From an uncultured Candidatus Melainabacteria bacterium (GTDB lineage: Bacteria; Cyanobacteriota; Vampirovibrionia; Gastranaerophilales; Gastranaerophilaceae): 10,362 nucleotides of DNA. The notes beneath the pieces are model-generated. The model was not told the DNA's origin. It was given only the letters and a program-made list of their open reading frames with translations, and ran no database searches. Every line of letters begins with the position of its first letter. Positions within the stretch are counted from its first letter, which is position 1. Shown one piece after another: positions 1 to 5,553 of this stretch. The stretch is taken from positions 1 through 10,362 of the forward strand of contig CAKUXD010000044.1 in the NCBI GenBank assembly GCA_934699705.1, written 5' to 3'. The position numbers were made by a program, and so were the translations under genes.

Positions 1-2
1 AT

Positions 3-89
3 GTTATTAAATATGATGATAAATATTGGGTATTTTATAATGGAAATACTTTTGGGAAAACAGGTTTTGGATGTGCAATTTTCGAATAA
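3..89 (+). CDS. C-terminal end of an unidentified protein (partial)
   Basis: The reading frame that starts at base 3 is open from the window edge to a TAA at 87-89 and gives 28 residues ending in KTGFGCAIFE. The rich mix of aromatic and glycine residues (KYWVFYNGNTFGK) looks like the end of a real folded protein. Frame 1 is also open to a TAA at 97-99, but its translation is less protein-like. I do not recognise the family. It lies 18 bases before the start of a P-loop NTPase fragment that has its own ribosome binding site, so the two were probably consecutive genes of one operon. Confidence 0.45.
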   Translation, partial: VIKYDDKYWVFYNGNTFGKTGFGCAIFE

Positions 90-107
90 AAATCAGTAAG
101 GTTAATT

Positions 108-227
108 ATGGTTGATGCTGAAAAGAATATAATCGAATTTTTAGAATCAGATGAAGATTATAGCCTTTTAATAGGGGGTAAATGGGGAGTTGGTAAGACT
201 CGTTTTCGACCAAAACAAGAAAACTAA
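108..227 (+). pseudogene. Truncated P-loop NTPase (KAP-like), cut just after Walker A
   Basis: An ATG at 108 preceded by AAGG (98-101) opens a 39-codon frame ending in TAA at 225-227. Residues 22-30 are LIGGKWGVG followed by KT, a clear Walker A motif of the GxWGxGKT form seen in KAP and YobI-like ATPases, which are often membrane-associated or defence-linked. In such proteins the motif lies near the N-terminus of a chain of several hundred residues; here the frame continues for only eight residues (RFRPKQEN) before the stop. Walker B and everything else are missing. The fragment cannot be a working ATPase. The glycosyltransferase start follows 13 bases after its stop, so the break is the left border of the glycan locus. 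The KAP assignment rests on one motif and could be another P-loop family. Confidence 0.6.
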
Positions 228-240
228 AATAAGGACAAAT

Positions 241-1278
241 ATGAATAGTAAAATCAAGTTATCAATTTGCGTTGCAACATACAATAACAAAGATTATATA
301 GCACAAGCATTAGATAGTTTTTTGATGCAAAAAACAAATTTTAAATTTCAGATTATTGTTGGAGATGATTGCTCGACAGATGGCACTACTGATATTTTAA
401 AAGAGTATGCTAAAAAATACCCTGATATCATAAAACCTATTTTTAGAGAAAAAAACATCGGTAGAGACAGAAATTTGTTAGCAACAAATGCATTAGATAT
501 ATATAGCAACGCAAAAACACCTTATATAGCTATGTGTGATGGTGATGATTATTGGATAGATGAAAACAAACTTCAAAAACAAGTTGATTTTTTAGAAACC
601 CACCCTGACTACTCGATATGTTTTCATCCTGTTAAAGTGGTGTATGAAGGGTTTGACTTTGAAAAAGCTGATGAAATTTATCCCACACAAGAATTCATAA
701 AAAACGAAATTACATTTGATTTGCTCATTCAAAACAACTGGATGGCGACAAGTTCGGTTGTGTATCGTTGGAAATTTAACGATATAAATATAGAAAATTA
801 TTTTCCAAAAAATATATTTCCCGGAGATTGGTATTTACATCTTTTACACGCAAAAGAAGGCAAGATAAAAATGCTCCCTGAAATAATGTCTGTTTATAGA
901 CGCCATCCGCAAGGTGTTTGGTCGGATTCTATCAAAAATCAAGATAGATTGTTTGTAAAGTGGGGTTTGCATTTGGCGAATTTTTATTACTTAGTTTATA
1001 AAAATATCACAAATTCATCACAAGCATATTTGCAAGATATGTTTTTACCAAATCTAAAAAGCATAATAAATACTTATTATCATAACAAAAAATTTAAAGA
1101 ACTACAAACTATCGAAGAGCTTTATCCAACATATCTTAATATGATTTCATTGGATGAAAAAATCGATGAAAGACTAGATAAATTTAAAACCAAATACAAA
1201 AAATATAAAAAACTTTCTAGGATAGCTTTGGCGGTTATTATAGTGCAAATGTTTGTTATCGTGGCGTTTGTTGTTTAA
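241..1278 (+). CDS. Family 2 glycosyltransferase with C-terminal membrane anchor
   Basis: This 345-residue protein is a GT-A fold, GT2 family transferase that would move a sugar from a nucleotide-sugar donor to a growing glycan at the inner face of the membrane. The N-terminus has the family signature SICVATYNNKDYIAQALDS; IIVGDDCSTDGT follows with Asp42-Asp43 for nucleotide binding; CDGDDYW has Asp100-x-Asp102 as the metal-binding DXD. The last 18 or so residues (about 328-345) are hydrophobic and end the protein, so it looks tail-anchored. The ATG at 241 is chosen because AAGGA lies at 231-235; an upstream GTG at 190 overlaps the NTPase remnant and would add 17 charged residues that do not fit the family. 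Donor and acceptor cannot be told. It is very AT-rich and separated from the next operon by a promoter region. Confidence 0.88.
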   Translation: MNSKIKLSICVATYNNKDYIAQALDSFLMQKTNFKFQIIVGDDCSTDGTTDILKEYAKKYPDIIKPIFREKNIGRDRNLLATNALDIYSNAKTPYIAMCDGDDYWIDENKLQKQVDFLETHPDYSICFHPVKVVYEGFDFEKADEIYPTQEFIKNEITFDLLIQNNWMATSSVVYRWKFNDINIENYFPKNIFPGDWYLHLLHAKEGKIKMLPEIMSVYRRHPQGVWSDSIKNQDRLFVKWGLHLANFYYLVYKNITNSSQAYLQDMFLPNLKSIINTYYHNKKFKELQTIEELYPTYLNMISLDEKIDERLDKFKTKYKKYKKLSRIALAVIIVQMFVIVAFVV

Positions 1279-1309
1279 AATTTGTAGCATTTGCCTTAAT
1301 TTAAGCCTT

Positions 1310-1338
1310 TTGACATTTTTTTAAAAAAATAATATACT
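1310..1338 (+). promoter_or_regulatory. Sigma70-type promoter for the ACP-SDR operon
   Basis: TTGACA at 1310-1315 is a perfect -35 hexamer, 17 bp from TATACT at 1333-1338, a good -10. The spacer contains T7 followed by A7 (1316-1329), an A/T-tract arrangement common in Campylobacterota promoters. Transcription should start near 1345, giving a leader of about 38 bases before the ACP start at 1383. It is the only convincing promoter seen in the window, and the genes downstream are so closely packed that it may serve all of them. Confidence 0.7.
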
Positions 1339-1341
1339 TTA

Positions 1342-1359
1342 TTAACTCTAATGAGTTAA
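1342..1359. promoter_or_regulatory. 18-bp palindrome at the predicted transcription start; candidate operator
   Basis: TTAACTC (1342-1348) and its exact reverse complement GAGTTAA (1353-1359) flank a TAAT centre. The palindrome begins 3 bp after the -10 box and covers the expected start site, the position expected for a repressor operator. A 7-bp A/T-rich stem with a 4-base loop and no following U run makes a terminator unlikely. No regulator gene is in the window. Confidence 0.4.
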
Positions 1360-1382
1360 AATAGCGTAGTAAAGGATAAGTA

Positions 1383-1610
1383 ATGACAAAACAAGAGTTT
1401 TTAGTGGAGTTGGAGGACATCTTGCAGAGAGAAGAGCCTTGTTCGGAATTTGATAGCTTAGAGGACTACGAAGAGTGGGACTCTCTATCTAAAATGTCGC
1501 TAATGGCGTATTATGACAAGAATTTTGGCGTGAAGTTGCGCTTGGATTCGTTTATGGATATAAAATCTGTGGCGGATTTGATTGCGCTGGCTGGGGGCAA
1601 GATACAATGA
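1383..1610 (+). CDS. Acyl carrier protein (first copy)
   Basis: This 75-residue acidic protein carries the ACP signature EEWDSLSKMSL, with Ser34 as the likely 4'-phosphopantetheine attachment site. Length and the predicted four-helix layout match ordinary ACPs. The holo form would carry acyl intermediates for the ketoacyl synthases, reductase and dehydratase encoded downstream. The start has a clear ribosome binding site (AAGGA, 1372-1376). The stop overlaps the SDR start as ATGA, so translation is coupled. Its sequence differs strongly from the second ACP at 6684, so it is not a recent duplicate; each may serve a different partner. It is noticeably richer in G+C than the genes on either side. 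It is unlikely to be the housekeeping AcpP, given the context. Confidence 0.88.
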   Translation: MTKQEFLVELEDILQREEPCSEFDSLEDYEEWDSLSKMSLMAYYDKNFGVKLRLDSFMDIKSVADLIALAGGKIQ

Positions 1611-2380
1611 TAAGCTTTCAAAAAGAGCAAATTTTCATCGTAACTGGCGCAAGCTCTGGTATAGGCGAGGCTACGGCTATCTTGCTGAATTCGCTTGGAG
1701 CGACTATCATCGGCATAGGACGGAGTAAAGAGCGCTTAGAGGCGATGAAAACTGAGTGTAAATACCCGCAAAATGTCTTTTTGGAGCAAAAGGATTTGGC
1801 GGAGGATATAGAAAATCTGCCAAATTATGTAAAAAGCTTAAAAGAAAAGTATGGCAAATTTTCTGGTATGGCTTACTGTGCTGGGGTTGCTGGACTTAAT
1901 CCTCTTAAAGCCATCACTTATGAATATGCAAAGAAAATTTTTGATATAAATTATTTTGCAACACTGATGATGATAAAAGGCATCGCCGATAAAAGAAACA
2001 ATATAAGTTCTGATGGCAAAGGATACCATACCTCCATAGTTTGTGTTTCATCTATCAATGCTTTGCTTTGTTTAACAGGTCAAAGCATTTATGTGGGAAC
2101 AAAATCTGCGCTTTCAGCATGTTCCACAACTATATCAAAAGAAATAACACAAAATAACATACGGATAAATTGTGTATTGCCATCTATGATTAGGACACCT
2201 ATGACCGCTGCTGTTGCTGCCGAGTATTCTTTCATTATGGATAAATGCGAGTATCCTTTTGGTTGGGGTGAGCCGAATGATGTGGCAAATATGATTTGTT
2301 TTTTACTCTCAGATAAAGCTAAATTTATATCAGGACAAAACTATGTTATTCATAGTAATGGTGGGGGGGGGGTATTATGA
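1607..2380 (+). CDS. SDR-family oxidoreductase, FabG-like, with phase-variable C-terminus
   Basis: This is a 257-residue classical short-chain dehydrogenase/reductase. The Rossmann cofactor motif TGASSGIG is at residues 13-20, the usual NNAG is replaced by YCAG, and the catalytic set is Ser149, Tyr162 and Lys166 (YxxxK). IRINCVLPSMIRTPM and ISGQNYVI are the normal SDR C-terminal motifs. Next to an ACP and ketoacyl synthases it probably reduces a 3-ketoacyl-ACP with NAD(P)H, but a sugar-nucleotide substrate is possible. The final glycines are encoded by a G10 tract (2363-2372) just before the stop. One extra G would fuse it in frame to the next ORF; one fewer would add 17 other residues. Its first 65 codons are clearly richer in G+C than the rest, suggesting a mosaic gene. 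It overlaps both neighbours as ATGA. Confidence 0.87.
   Translation: MISFQKEQIFIVTGASSGIGEATAILLNSLGATIIGIGRSKERLEAMKTECKYPQNVFLEQKDLAEDIENLPNYVKSLKEKYGKFSGMAYCAGVAGLNPLKAITYEYAKKIFDINYFATLMMIKGIADKRNNISSDGKGYHTSIVCVSSINALLCLTGQSIYVGTKSALSACSTTISKEITQNNIRINCVLPSMIRTPMTAAVAAEYSFIMDKCEYPFGWGEPNDVANMICFLLSDKAKFISGQNYVIHSNGGGGVL
2363..2372 (+). repeat. G10 homopolymer tract at the 3' end of the SDR gene
   Basis: Ten consecutive G residues encode the terminal glycines of the SDR. The tract ends four bases before the ATG at 2377, so it also sits in the Shine-Dalgarno position for the next ORF. G tracts of this length are the classic slipped-strand phase-variation sites of Campylobacter and Helicobacter surface-glycan genes. 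By frame: G10 stops with ATGA overlap; G9 reads on to a TGA at 2424-2426; G11 joins the SDR to the ORF that ends at 2472. Confidence 0.9.
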
Positions 2381-2472
2381 TAAAAAAAGTATTTGTTGTA
2401 GGTGGAGATGGCTTTGCACGAGATGAAATGATAGGCAAGTATGTAGCAATTTTCAGCAAGGGGGAGTTATAA
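2377..2472 (+). pseudogene. Deletion scar: acetyltransferase start fused to ketoacyl synthase III end
   Basis: A 32-codon frame, MIKKVFVVGGDGFAR followed by DEMIGKYVAIFSKGEL. The first part matches the N-terminus of the acetyltransferase fragment at 4200 (KKIFIVGGDGFARE). The second part matches the last residues of the KAS III at 4417 (RDEMISKYVTIFSRG). The two halves meet at CGAGA, which in both parents reads AGAGA, so a short-homology deletion is likely. Codons in the second half differ at several synonymous positions from the existing KAS III, so the lost copy was a diverged relative rather than this gene. The G5AG at 2460-2466 corresponds to the G14 tract at the end of the KAS III. A product of 31 residues is unlikely to function, but the frame remains intact and keeps translational coupling from the SDR to the next gene. 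Confidence 0.8.
2398..2418 (+). repeat. 21-bp direct repeat, left copy
   Basis: This stretch encodes VGGDGFA in the scar ORF and is identical over 21 bases to 4224-4244 in the acetyltransferase fragment. After one mismatch the next four bases also agree. The two copies lie 1,826 bp apart in the same orientation and flank the DUF488/DUF488/dual-OB cassette. Confidence 0.9.
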
Positions 2473-3078
2473 ATGGCGCAAATTTTTACAATCGGCTATA
2501 CAGCATTTCCTAATCAAAACGATTTTGTGGCGATGCTTAAAAAGTATAATGTGCCTTATGTAATTGATGTTAGAAGCTATCCCATAGCGTCTCAATTTTA
2601 TGCTATTTATTCAAAGCCTACGCTTGAACCATTGCTAAAAAATCACAACATTATTTATAGAAACTATGCCAAAGAATTTGGTGCTAGGCAAGAAAATAGA
2701 GAGTATTTTATGGAAGAAGGTTGCTTGGATTTTAAGATATTTACAAAGAGTGCGGAATTTTTAAATGGTGTAGAAAAACTCAAAAAAACATTGTCTCTTA
2801 ACTATAATCTTGCTCTTATGTGCGCTGAAAAAGACCCCATTGATTGCCATAGAACGATAATGGTTAGTAGAGCTTTGGATTTATTAGGATTTGATATAAA
2901 ACACATTTTGGCTACTGGCAATTTACAAACACAAAAAGAGATAGATTTAAGGCTGTTAAAGTTTTATCATTTAGACGAGTCTAGTTTATTTCAAACGAAA
3001 GATGAGCTGATAGATGAAGCATATATACGCAAAAATATCCAAATCGGGTATAGAGGCAAAGAGGAAGAGGCAATATGA
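2473..3078 (+). CDS. DUF488 family protein (first of two)
   Basis: This 201-residue protein belongs to the DUF488 family (PF04343; E. coli YeaO is a relative), which has no established reaction. The family hallmarks are visible: FTIGYTAFPNQNDF at the start, VIDVRSYP at about residue 36, and the CAEKDPIDCHR block with Cys117, Glu119, Cys125, His126 and Arg127. The paired cysteines and histidine suggest a thiol- or metal-based active site; this is inference. A C-terminal extension of about 40 charged residues follows the core. The ATG directly abuts the stop of the scar ORF, whose GGGGGAG (2460-2466) serves as a strong ribosome binding site. It overlaps the next DUF488 gene by ATGA. The gene has no obvious link to glycan synthesis and seems to belong to an inserted cassette. 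Confidence 0.85.
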   Translation: MAQIFTIGYTAFPNQNDFVAMLKKYNVPYVIDVRSYPIASQFYAIYSKPTLEPLLKNHNIIYRNYAKEFGARQENREYFMEEGCLDFKIFTKSAEFLNGVEKLKKTLSLNYNLALMCAEKDPIDCHRTIMVSRALDLLGFDIKHILATGNLQTQKEIDLRLLKFYHLDESSLFQTKDELIDEAYIRKNIQIGYRGKEEEAI

Positions 3079-3521
3079 AATTATATACAATAGGTTTCAC
3101 CAAAAAGAATGCAGAAGCGTTTTTTGGGTTGCTTAAAAAAGCTGGGATTACTATACTCTTAGATACTAGGCTAAACAATGTGTCGCAATTAGCTGGATAT
3201 ACAAAGAAAGATGATTTAGAATTTTTTGTGAAAAATATTTTGGGGGCTAAATATATCCATTCGCCAAAACTAGCACCTACAAAGCAAATTTTAGATGATT
3301 ATAAAAATAAAAAAATCTCTTGGGAGCAATATGAAGTGGAGTATAATAGACTTTTAAACGAAAGGGATATAAAATCTTATTTTCCAAAATTGGTGGATAT
3401 AAAAAAAGAAACTATTTGCCTACTATGTAGTGAGCACAAGGCAGATAAATGCCATAGGAGACTATTGGCAGAATATTTGGAGCAAAATTTAAATGAAAAT
3501 GTTGAAGTTATCCATTTATAA
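3075..3521 (+). CDS. DUF488 family protein (second, shorter paralogue)
   Basis: A 148-residue DUF488 protein. It starts with LYTIGFTKKNAEAFF, has LLDTRLNN where the first copy has VIDVRSYP, and keeps the signature CSEHKADKCHRR (Cys118, Glu120, Cys126, His127, Arg128). This is nearly the minimal domain, without the long tail of the upstream copy. Sequence between the conserved blocks differs greatly between the two, so they are old paralogues kept as a pair rather than a recent duplication. The ATGA overlap with the upstream gene implies coupled synthesis, and the two could form a heterodimer; that is inference. A 23-base gap separates it from the dual-OB-like gene. Confidence 0.84.
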   Translation: MKLYTIGFTKKNAEAFFGLLKKAGITILLDTRLNNVSQLAGYTKKDDLEFFVKNILGAKYIHSPKLAPTKQILDDYKNKKISWEQYEVEYNRLLNERDIKSYFPKLVDIKKETICLLCSEHKADKCHRRLLAEYLEQNLNENVEVIHL

Positions 3522-3544
3522 AAAATACTTGGTAGGTGGTAAAT

Positions 3545-4210
3545 ATGGAAGAAAATAAAGAACAGAGCTATGAACTATTGATTTTGACAAAATCAGCAAA
3601 AAATCACGAATTGTGCGTTGCTGGAATTGATTTGAAAACAAATAAATTGGTTCGACTGGTTGCAGATGAAAATGGAAAAGAAATAAAAAAGACGGATTTT
3701 AAAGTAGATGATAAAGAAGTGAATATATTTGATAAGATAACGATAAGAGGCACACCAGCACCACTAAAAATCCAAACAGAAAATGTCATACTTAACAAAA
3801 TTGATAAAATAGCTGAACATTATGACGCCGACAAGGCTGATAAAGCAATGTCTAGCATAATCAATAATGGAGATTTATTAAAAACTAACGATTATGCTAT
3901 ACCACACAAAGATATTTCAGCTTACGATAAATCTTTAATGGCAGTCGAAGTAAGTGATTTTGAAACTTACGATAATGAGTATGACAAAACAAAAGCAAAA
4001 TTTAAATATAACAATATTTCATACGATAAATTCTCAATAACAGACCCTGATTATTTTGGCGCAAAAGTTGAATATAAAAAATGTAAAATTATTTTAAGCA
4101 TACCTGAAACAGAATATCCAAAAGATGATGTAAATGGCAAACATTTTAAATTTGTGGCAAAAATGTTTCCTATAAATGATAACGATAAAGAGGCCAAAAA
4201 TGACAAGTAA
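3545..4210 (+). CDS. Dual-OB-domain-like protein, function unknown
   Basis: A 221-residue, lysine- and aspartate-rich soluble protein without signal peptide or membrane segment. The N-terminal block ELLILTKSAKNHELCVAGID, then TNKLVRLVAD, and the terminal FKFVAKMFPI resemble proteins annotated as dual OB domain-containing. OB folds usually bind nucleic acid, but no activity can be read from this sequence. The ATG at 3545 is preferred because AGGTGG lies at 3534-3539; a GTG at 3536 would overlap that site. It follows the two DUF488 genes and appears to complete a three-gene unit. Its last 11 bases overlap the start of the acetyltransferase fragment. The family name is from memory of similar proteins and is moderate in certainty; that it is a real gene is well supported by its position and ribosome binding site. 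Confidence 0.65.
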   Translation: MEENKEQSYELLILTKSAKNHELCVAGIDLKTNKLVRLVADENGKEIKKTDFKVDDKEVNIFDKITIRGTPAPLKIQTENVILNKIDKIAEHYDADKADKAMSSIINNGDLLKTNDYAIPHKDISAYDKSLMAVEVSDFETYDNEYDKTKAKFKYNNISYDKFSITDPDYFGAKVEYKKCKIILSIPETEYPKDDVNGKHFKFVAKMFPINDNDKEAKNDK

Positions 4211-4412
4211 AAAAATCTTTATCGTAGGTGGAGATGGCTTTGCAAGAGAGTGTTATAATAATCTCATAAATTTAGCTGAGTATGGCAAAGAAGTTGTTTT
4301 TGGTGGATTTTTGGGACATAATGGCTATGGTAAAAGTGTGGATTATAAATCCTATCAACATTTATATCTTGGCGAAGTAAGCGAACATACATTAAATATG
4401 GGAGATATATAA
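4200..4412 (+). pseudogene. Truncated NeuD/PglD-like acetyltransferase, N-terminal domain only
   Basis: The frame encodes 70 residues beginning KKIFIVGGDGFARECYNN, the Rossmann-like N-terminal domain of NeuD/PglD-type sugar acyltransferases (VGGxGFAxE motif, then FGGFLG). Full proteins have about 200-220 residues, with a left-handed beta-helix of hexapeptide repeats that binds acetyl-CoA and holds the catalytic His. Here the frame stops at NMGDI, and the next gene starts 4 bases later, so the catalytic part is gone and no other frame restores it. It overlaps the dual-OB gene by 11 bases (ATG at 4200, with GAGG at 4190-4193 upstream). It may survive as a translational link to the KAS III gene. 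A separate small sugar-binding protein is possible but unlikely. Confidence 0.75.
4224..4244 (+). repeat. 21-bp direct repeat, right copy
   Basis: Identical over 21 bases to 2398-2418 and encoding the same VGGDGFA in an acetyltransferase N-terminus. Recombination between the two copies would remove 1,826 bp, namely both DUF488 genes, the dual-OB gene and one repeat, leaving SDR followed directly by the acetyltransferase fragment and KAS III. Confidence 0.9.
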
Positions 4413-4416
4413 GCCG

Positions 4417-5553
4417 ATGAATTGTAAATTTAATCACATAACTATCAAAGGAATCAAAACTCTTATACCTGAAAGATATATTGACATAGATGATGAAATT
4501 GAATACTTTGAAAATAACCCTAAAAAACTTGCACGAGCAAAAAAAATGATTGGTTATGGGAGGCGATATATAGCCGATGAAGGTGTTAGTGTTGTTGATA
4601 TGTGTGTTGAATCTGCTAAAAAACTTTTTGATGAAATGGGATACGATAAAAGCAAGATTGATTTGCTAGTTTTTGTCAATCAAAAACCTGATTTTAGAGA
4701 ACCAGCAGATGCTTGTATAGCTCATGGAAAATTAGGATTAAATGAAAATTGTGCTTCTTTTGATATATTGTTAGGATGTTCTGGGTATCCACACGGATTA
4801 TTTATGGCAAGCTCTATGATAGAATCGAAAGTTGCTCAATGCGCTTTGATACTTGTTGGTGATATTGCTTCTTATGGCATTCGTAAGGATAATAGAAAAA
4901 GTGTGCAACTCTTTGGTGATGCTTGTTCTGCTACAATCATAGAATACACAAAAGAACATTCACCCATTGCATTTTCTTTGGGGACAAGGGGAAAGGATTG
5001 GGAAACAATCATTACGCCAATGGGCGGTATAAAAATAGCCCCAAAGAAAGAAGATTTTGATTTGATTTTTGATGATGGAAATGGCAACAAATGGAATCCT
5101 ATGCAACCCCTTATGCAAGGTGAAGATGTGTTTAGTTTCTCTATCGAAATAGCACCCAAAATAATACAGAATGTTTTAGATATAATGAATTATAATGATA
5201 GCAATATAGATTATTACATTATCCATCAAGCAAATAAACAGATTGTAGAAAGTATAGCGATGGCAGGAGGATTGCCAATCCATAAGGTTCCAACAGAGAC
5301 ATTTACGAAATATGCCAACAATTCAACAAATTCCGTTGTAACGGCTATGTGCGATGTCTTAAAAGATAAAAATGTGAGTAATATTGTAATTTGCACTTTT
5401 GGCATAGGTTTATCTTGGGGTAGTATTCTTTGTAATATAAGCTCAACATATAATGGAGGGATTGAAACTTATGCGCCTAAAACTAAATACACAAGAGATG
5501 AAATGATAAGCAAATATGTAACAATTTTTAGTAGGGGGGGGGGGGGGTGCTAA
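4417..5553 (+). CDS. 3-oxoacyl-ACP synthase III-like protein, copy 1
   Basis: This 378-residue thiolase-fold enzyme is FabH-like. It would take an acyl group from CoA or ACP onto its cysteine and condense it with malonyl-ACP with loss of CO2. The triad is complete: Cys121 (LLGCSGYP), His270 (IIHQAN) and Asn301 (KYANNS). It is longer than housekeeping FabH (about 320 residues), as is common for KAS III homologues in polysaccharide and secondary-metabolite clusters. The start is the ATG at 4417, which lines up residue for residue with copy 2; GGGAGA at 4400-4405 is a distant ribosome binding site, so coupling from the fragment upstream may matter. The last four glycines are encoded by a G14 tract, and its stop codon abuts the TTG start of copy 2. 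The acyl substrate is unknown; it is probably dedicated to glycan modification. Confidence 0.88.
   Translation: MNCKFNHITIKGIKTLIPERYIDIDDEIEYFENNPKKLARAKKMIGYGRRYIADEGVSVVDMCVESAKKLFDEMGYDKSKIDLLVFVNQKPDFREPADACIAHGKLGLNENCASFDILLGCSGYPHGLFMASSMIESKVAQCALILVGDIASYGIRKDNRKSVQLFGDACSATIIEYTKEHSPIAFSLGTRGKDWETIITPMGGIKIAPKKEDFDLIFDDGNGNKWNPMQPLMQGEDVFSFSIEIAPKIIQNVLDIMNYNDSNIDYYIIHQANKQIVESIAMAGGLPIHKVPTETFTKYANNSTNSVVTAMCDVLKDKNVSNIVICTFGIGLSWGSILCNISSTYNGGIETYAPKTKYTRDEMISKYVTIFSRGGGGC
5534..5547 (+). repeat. G14 homopolymer tract between the two KAS III genes
   Basis: Fourteen consecutive G residues lie at the end of KAS III copy 1, six bases before the TTG start of copy 2. Length change alters only the tail of copy 1: G14 gives GC then stop; G13 gives GANC with a stop at 5558-5560; G15 gives GVLIVKFF with a stop at 5568-5570. 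None of these removes the catalytic domain. The tract lies in the ribosome binding site position for copy 2, so length variation is more likely to tune copy 2 translation than to switch copy 1 off. Confidence 0.9.

Noticed and set aside
1..99. Frame 1 ORF from the ATG at base 1
   Set aside because: The 32-residue product looks like a low-complexity chance frame; the frame starting at base 3 has more protein-like composition.
190..240. Upstream GTG start for the glycosyltransferase
   Set aside because: It would begin within the Walker A region of the NTPase remnant; AAGGA before ATG 241 and the position of the GT2 signature favour the later start.
1279..1330. Possible intrinsic terminator after the glycosyltransferase
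   Set aside because: CTTAA-T-TTAAG has no usable loop and no G+C stem, and the T7 run fits better as part of the promoter spacer.
2473..4210. DUF488 cassette as an insertion sequence or transposon
   Set aside because: No transposase, terminal inverted repeats or short target duplications are visible; the flanking repeat is coding sequence of a locus gene.
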